Source: Candidatus Martarchaeota archaeon
GTDB taxonomy: Archaea > Micrarchaeota > Micrarchaeia > Micrarchaeales > Micrarchaeaceae
Reading direction: 5' to 3'
Length of the DNA: 8,702 nucleotides
NCBI GenBank assembly: GCA_023485645.1
Contig: JAMCZM010000032.1
Coordinates: 1 to 8,702, forward strand
Part shown: positions 6,785 to 8,702 of the stretch, in pieces
How positions within the stretch are numbered: position 1 is the first letter of the stretch
Layout of the letters: every line of letters starts with the position of its first letter
The notes under the pieces: model-generated
Database searches by the model: none
Seen by the model: the letters and a program-made list of their open reading frames with translations, nothing else
What the model was told of the DNA's origin: nothing
Made by a program: the position numbers and the translations under genes

Positions 6785-7351
6785 ATGAAGTTTGAGATAA
6801 AGGAAGAGAATGAGAAAGTGTTCAGGTTTATAATGGATGCTGATATAAGCATTGCGAATGCAATTAGGAGAACTGCTGCAAATAGCGTCCCATGTTTTGC
6901 AATAGACCGGGTCATATTCTATGAGAATACTAGTGCAATGTTTGATGAATATATCGCACATAGAATAGGATTAATACCAATAAAGACCCCAAGTAAGGGT
7001 TATAATGAGAGCGATGAGATCGTATTTAGTTTGGAGGCTACAGGCCCAATTACTGTATACTCTCGTGATTTAAAGAGTACCGATAAGGATGTTGTAGTTG
7101 CAAATGAAAATATACCTATAATAAAATTGGGTAATGAACAGCGCCTTAGAATAGAAGGCAAGGCTATTCTTGGAATAGGTTTAAAGCATGCAAAGTTCCA
7201 ACCGGGCCTTGCAACTTTTAAAGCGGTATCTGAGAATAAATATGAGTTTTATGTTGAGACATTCGGCCAAATGCCACCCAGAGAGATAGCAATTAAAGCG
7301 GCGGACAGTATAAAGGAGAGATTAAAAGAGATTAAGAAAGCTGTAAAATGA
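6785..7351 (+). CDS. rpoD: DNA-directed RNA polymerase subunit D (Rpb3/alpha-like), short form without Fe-S domain
   Basis: The 188-residue product is archaeal RNA polymerase subunit D, which pairs with subunit L to seed assembly of the enzyme, as the bacterial alpha dimer does. Diagnostic segments are NAIRRTAANSVPCFAIDRV (25-43), HRIGLIPIKT (59-68) and LKHAKFQPG (133-141), followed by the C-terminal dimerisation helix (AIKAADSIKERLKEI). Many archaeal D subunits are about 260 residues because a ferredoxin-like domain is inserted after the 'HAK-QP' segment. Here the chain goes directly to the last alpha-beta part and contains a single cysteine (Cys37), so no Fe-S cluster is possible. The short form is known in some lineages, for example Methanocaldococcus. 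ATG 6785 follows a good TATA box with a very short leader. The tRNA gene begins 12 bases after the stop, in the order typical of archaeal rpoD-rpl18e operons. Confidence 0.96.
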   Translation: MKFEIKEENEKVFRFIMDADISIANAIRRTAANSVPCFAIDRVIFYENTSAMFDEYIAHRIGLIPIKTPSKGYNESDEIVFSLEATGPITVYSRDLKSTDKDVVVANENIPIIKLGNEQRLRIEGKAILGIGLKHAKFQPGLATFKAVSENKYEFYVETFGQMPPREIAIKAADSIKERLKEIKKAVK

Positions 7352-7363
7352 TGCGTATATGCT

Positions 7364-7471
7364 GCGAGGGTGGCAGAGTATGGTCAAATGCGCAGGACTG
7401 AGGATGGCATTTTTGCCATCAGAACTCCTGTGTCTTTAGTGACTGCGAGAGTTCAAATCTCTCCCCTCGCA
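7364..7471 (+). tRNA. tRNA-Leu (anticodon GAG) with a 21-base intron
   Basis: The cloverleaf is complete. The acceptor stem GCGAGGG/CCCTCGC (7364-7370 with 7464-7470) is perfect and the discriminator is A7471; CCA is not encoded. D stem GCA/TGC (7373-7375 with 7389-7391) has the G13-A22 mismatch usual in class II tRNAs, with G18-G19 at 7382-7383. Anticodon stem CAGGA/TCCTG is 7393-7397 with 7426-7430. The variable arm is long (7431-7446). T stem GAGAG/CTCTC (7447-7451 with 7459-7463) closes a TTCAAAT loop. The loop reads C-T-GAG-G then, after splicing, C; anticodon GAG (7400-7402) with a long variable arm means leucine (CUC/CUU codons). Mature length is 87. No promoter of its own is evident: the gene lies 12 bases after rpoD and 14 before the rpl18e ATG, so it should be cut out of the operon transcript by RNase P and RNase Z. 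Confidence 0.96.
7404..7424 (+). other. tRNA intron with canonical bulge-helix-bulge splice motif
   Basis: The intron sits between tRNA positions 37 and 38. The central 4-bp helix is CTGA (7398-7401) with TCAG (7419-7422). Each side has a three-base bulge, GG|A (7402-7404) and AA|C (7423-7425), and cutting after the second base of each gives this 21-base intron. Inside, TGGCA (7405-7409) pairs with TGCCA (7414-7418) around a TTTT loop, so nearly all of the intron is structured. This is the substrate of the archaeal splicing endonuclease; the ends are joined by the RtcB-type ligase in archaea generally. Confidence 0.93.
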
Positions 7472-7475
7472 AATT

Positions 7476-7480
7476 GGTGA
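7476..7480 (+). promoter_or_regulatory. Ribosome binding site that fixes the rpl18e start
   Basis: GGTGA, complementary to the 3' end of archaeal 16S rRNA, ends five bases before ATG 7486. It overlaps the in-frame codons TTG 7474 and GTG 7477, which therefore are not starts. It begins only four bases after the 3' end of the tRNA, so tRNA processing would leave it near the new 5' end of the mRNA. Confidence 0.75.
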
Positions 7481-7485
7481 ATATT

Positions 7486-7851
7486 ATGAAAATTACCCCA
7501 GAAAAAAGTGTTGTTAAGGAGTGGCTTACGCTGCTCAAGGAAGGAAAGGTCAGTGACAGCCATAAAAAATTATGGCGAAAAATTTATGATGAAATTGCAG
7601 TTCCTGAGCGCTCTAGGATATCAGTTAATACCTATAAAATAGCAAAGCTTGCAAAGCCTGGAGATAATGTAATAGTTCCTGGGAAGGTGCTAGGGAATGC
7701 TCACATAAATCATAAAATTACAATAACTGCTCTTGAGTACTCCGAGAGTGCAAGAGCGGCAATAAAAGGCTCTGAATGTAAGATTTTAGATATAAACGAG
7801 TTCTATAATTCGATAAAGGGCAAGAAAGCAAAGGTTAACATAATAGTTTGA
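7486..7851 (+). CDS. rpl18e: Large-subunit ribosomal protein L18e (eL18)
   Basis: The 121-residue protein belongs to the archaeal/eukaryotic L18e family, related to bacterial L15, and binds 23S rRNA in the large subunit. Supporting segments are KEWLTLLKEGK and LWRKIYDEIAVPERSR near the N-terminus, then the family core with KPGDNVIVPGKVLGNAHINHK and ALEYSESARAAI, and the ending KVNIIV. Length is normal. The start is ATG 7486, chosen because of the GGTGA five bases upstream; a TTG at 7474 in the same frame would begin two bases after the tRNA. The gene follows the tRNA and precedes rpl13 by 21 bases, the usual archaeal order, and is probably cotranscribed with rpoD. Confidence 0.95.
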   Translation: MKITPEKSVVKEWLTLLKEGKVSDSHKKLWRKIYDEIAVPERSRISVNTYKIAKLAKPGDNVIVPGKVLGNAHINHKITITALEYSESARAAIKGSECKILDINEFYNSIKGKKAKVNIIV

Positions 7852-7872
7852 TTAAAATAAAAAGGAGTTAAT

Positions 7873-8325
7873 ATGGAAAGTATAGATCCAAAGGATTATA
7901 TTGTATTTGATGCAAAAAGCAAGGTAATTGGTAGAGTGGCAAGCGTTGCTGCAAAAGAGTTGCTAAACGGTAAAAATGTTGCCGTGTTAAATGTCGATGA
8001 ATCAATAATAAGCGGTAATAGAAAGGATATACTTGCACGATATCATAAAAGGCTTATCTTAAAGGAAAAGGCAAATCCGGAGCATTCACCATATTGGCCG
8101 AGAAGAACGGATATGTTATTTAAGAGAATAGTGCGCGGCATGCTGCCATATAGAAGACCTAGGGGAAAGGCGGCTTATAGAAAGTTGCGTGTTTTTTCTG
8201 GAATGCCCGAGTTATTTGAGAAGAGCGAAATAAAGAATATAGAATCTAAGAATTCAAAGGATATATTTGTAAATACAATGACATTAAAGCAGCTATCTGA
8301 GCTGCTTGGATATAGCAAGGAGTGA
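7873..8325 (+). CDS. rpl13: Large-subunit ribosomal protein L13 (uL13)
   Basis: The 150-residue product is archaeal L13, an early-binding 23S rRNA protein. It shows FDAKSKVIGRVASVAAKELL at the N-terminus (residues 12-31), VDESIISGNRKDIL (41-54), SPYWPRRTDMLFKRIVRGML (72-91) and LRVFSGMPE (105-113), all in family order. Length is usual for the archaeal form. The ATG at 7873 is preceded by AAGGAG (7862-7867) at a spacing of five bases, a strong SD. The last codons carry the SD of rps9 (see 8319-8325), so translation of the two genes is probably linked. It lies 21 bases after rpl18e in the same operon. Confidence 0.96.
   Translation: MESIDPKDYIVFDAKSKVIGRVASVAAKELLNGKNVAVLNVDESIISGNRKDILARYHKRLILKEKANPEHSPYWPRRTDMLFKRIVRGMLPYRRPRGKAAYRKLRVFSGMPELFEKSEIKNIESKNSKDIFVNTMTLKQLSELLGYSKE
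8319..8325 (+). promoter_or_regulatory. SD for rps9 overlapping the rpl13 stop codon
   Basis: GGAGTGA spans the final codons and the TGA stop of rpl13 and lies four bases before ATG 8330. A ribosome finishing rpl13 would sit on the rps9 binding site, so re-initiation or coupling is likely. It supports ATG 8330 as the true start despite the long N-terminal tail it implies. Confidence 0.7.
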
Positions 8326-8329
8326 TATT

Positions 8330-8702
8330 ATGAGCGATGCTGAAATTGTACAAGAAAAAGTTGCAGACGAAAAAATAGAAGCGCAGGAGAAGAAGCCAAA
8401 GGTTGCAAGGGCAAGGCGTACAAAGAAAAAGATAAGCACAAAGAAAATAGAACGCTCAATAACCGTAAAGAGTAAGCGCAAACGTGCAATAGCGCGTGCA
8501 AGCGTCACAAAAGGAAGTGGCATTATACGCGTTAACAGCAAATTGATTAATACAATAGAACCAAGAGAGCTTAGACGTTTAATGTTAGAGCCTGTGATAC
8601 TATCAGAAACTGCCAAAGGTATATTTAATGGGCTTGATATAATTGTAAATGTGAATGGTGGCGGTGCAATGGCGCAGTTCATTACCCAATTTTATTATAG
8701 GT
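8330..8702 (+). CDS. rps9: Small-subunit ribosomal protein S9 (uS9), 3' end missing, aberrant final segment
   Basis: 124 codons are visible and the frame runs off the window. Residues 43-116 are archaeal S9: ITVKSKRKRAIARASVTKG, GIIRVNSKLINTIEP, LMLEPVILS, LDIIVNVNGGGAMAQ. S9 lies in the small-subunit head, with its C-terminal tail reaching the tRNA sites. Two oddities are visible. First, a charged N-terminal tail of about 42 residues (acidic to residue 20, then Lys/Arg-rich) precedes the core; most archaeal S9 proteins have a much shorter one. Second, after GGGAMAQ the family continues with an Ala-rich 'A-x-A-x-R-x-A-I-A' helix, but here it reads FITQFYYR from base 8678, and no other frame restores the motif. 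The break could be an assembly join, an insertion or real divergence. It follows rpl13 by four bases with the SD inside the rpl13 stop region. Confidence 0.88.
   Translation, partial: MSDAEIVQEKVADEKIEAQEKKPKVARARRTKKKISTKKIERSITVKSKRKRAIARASVTKGSGIIRVNSKLINTIEPRELRRLMLEPVILSETAKGIFNGLDIIVNVNGGGAMAQFITQFYYR

Noticed and set aside
6676..6915. 79-codon minus-strand frame opposite the start of rpoD.
   Set aside because: It overlaps the conserved N-terminus of rpoD and the promoter region, and shows no motif.
8293..8682. 129-codon minus-strand frame opposite rpl13/rps9.
   Set aside because: It is the antisense shadow of rps9, which has clear family motifs and an SD on the plus strand.
1..8702. 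CRISPR array, insertion sequence ends, or integrase attachment site.
   Set aside because: No regularly spaced repeats, transposase or integrase motifs, or duplicated tRNA 3' end were found by eye on either strand.

Overview
The window is archaeal chromosomal DNA, mostly AT-rich. The evidence is an archaeal RNA polymerase subunit D gene, the archaeal gene order rpoD - tRNA-Leu - rpl18e - rpl13 - rps9, a tRNA intron with a textbook bulge-helix-bulge splice site, TATA boxes of the TTTATAAA type close to start codons, and oligo-T terminators. RpoD lacks the Fe-S domain. Nothing here fixes the phylum; an AT-rich euryarchaeal or DPANN-like lineage (ARMAN/Micrarchaeota type) is a guess from composition and small gene size.

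Layout. (1) 1-1071: a truncated ImmA/IrrE-type (Peptidase_M78, COG2856) gene overlaps by 4 bases a DUF4411 PIN-like gene. Together they look like a toxin-antitoxin module. This part is richer in G+C than the rest and is probably acquired. (2) 1072-1396: 325 bases with no gene I can support. (3) 1397-1903: a membrane-anchored FKBP-type prolyl isomerase, closed by oligo-T tracts. (4) 2030-5991: a two-gene unit encoding a large GT-C-like membrane protein with a ~300-residue extracytoplasmic C-terminal domain, then a 14-helix-class MOP/Wzx-type polysaccharide flippase. These probably work in assembly or export of a surface glycan. (5) 5993-6637, minus strand: a soluble protein of unknown function, convergent with the flippase at 1-base spacing and divergent from rpoD. 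(6) 6785-8702: the transcription/translation operon, with the intron-containing tRNA-Leu(GAG) sitting between rpoD and rpl18e. The last gene, rps9, is cut by the window end, and its family similarity stops about 25 bases before that end.

How the parts fit: the right third is a conserved housekeeping operon driven from a TATA box at about 6744. The centre is cell-surface biogenesis: a glycosyltransferase-like protein, a flippase and an extracytoplasmic folding factor, the first and last rich in N-glycosylation sequons outside the membrane. The left edge is an accessory defence/stress module. I did not find a clearly new multi-gene system. The most promising items for follow-up are the unknown minus-strand protein, the GT-C C-terminal domain, the tRNA-punctuated ribosomal operon and the anomalous end of rps9.
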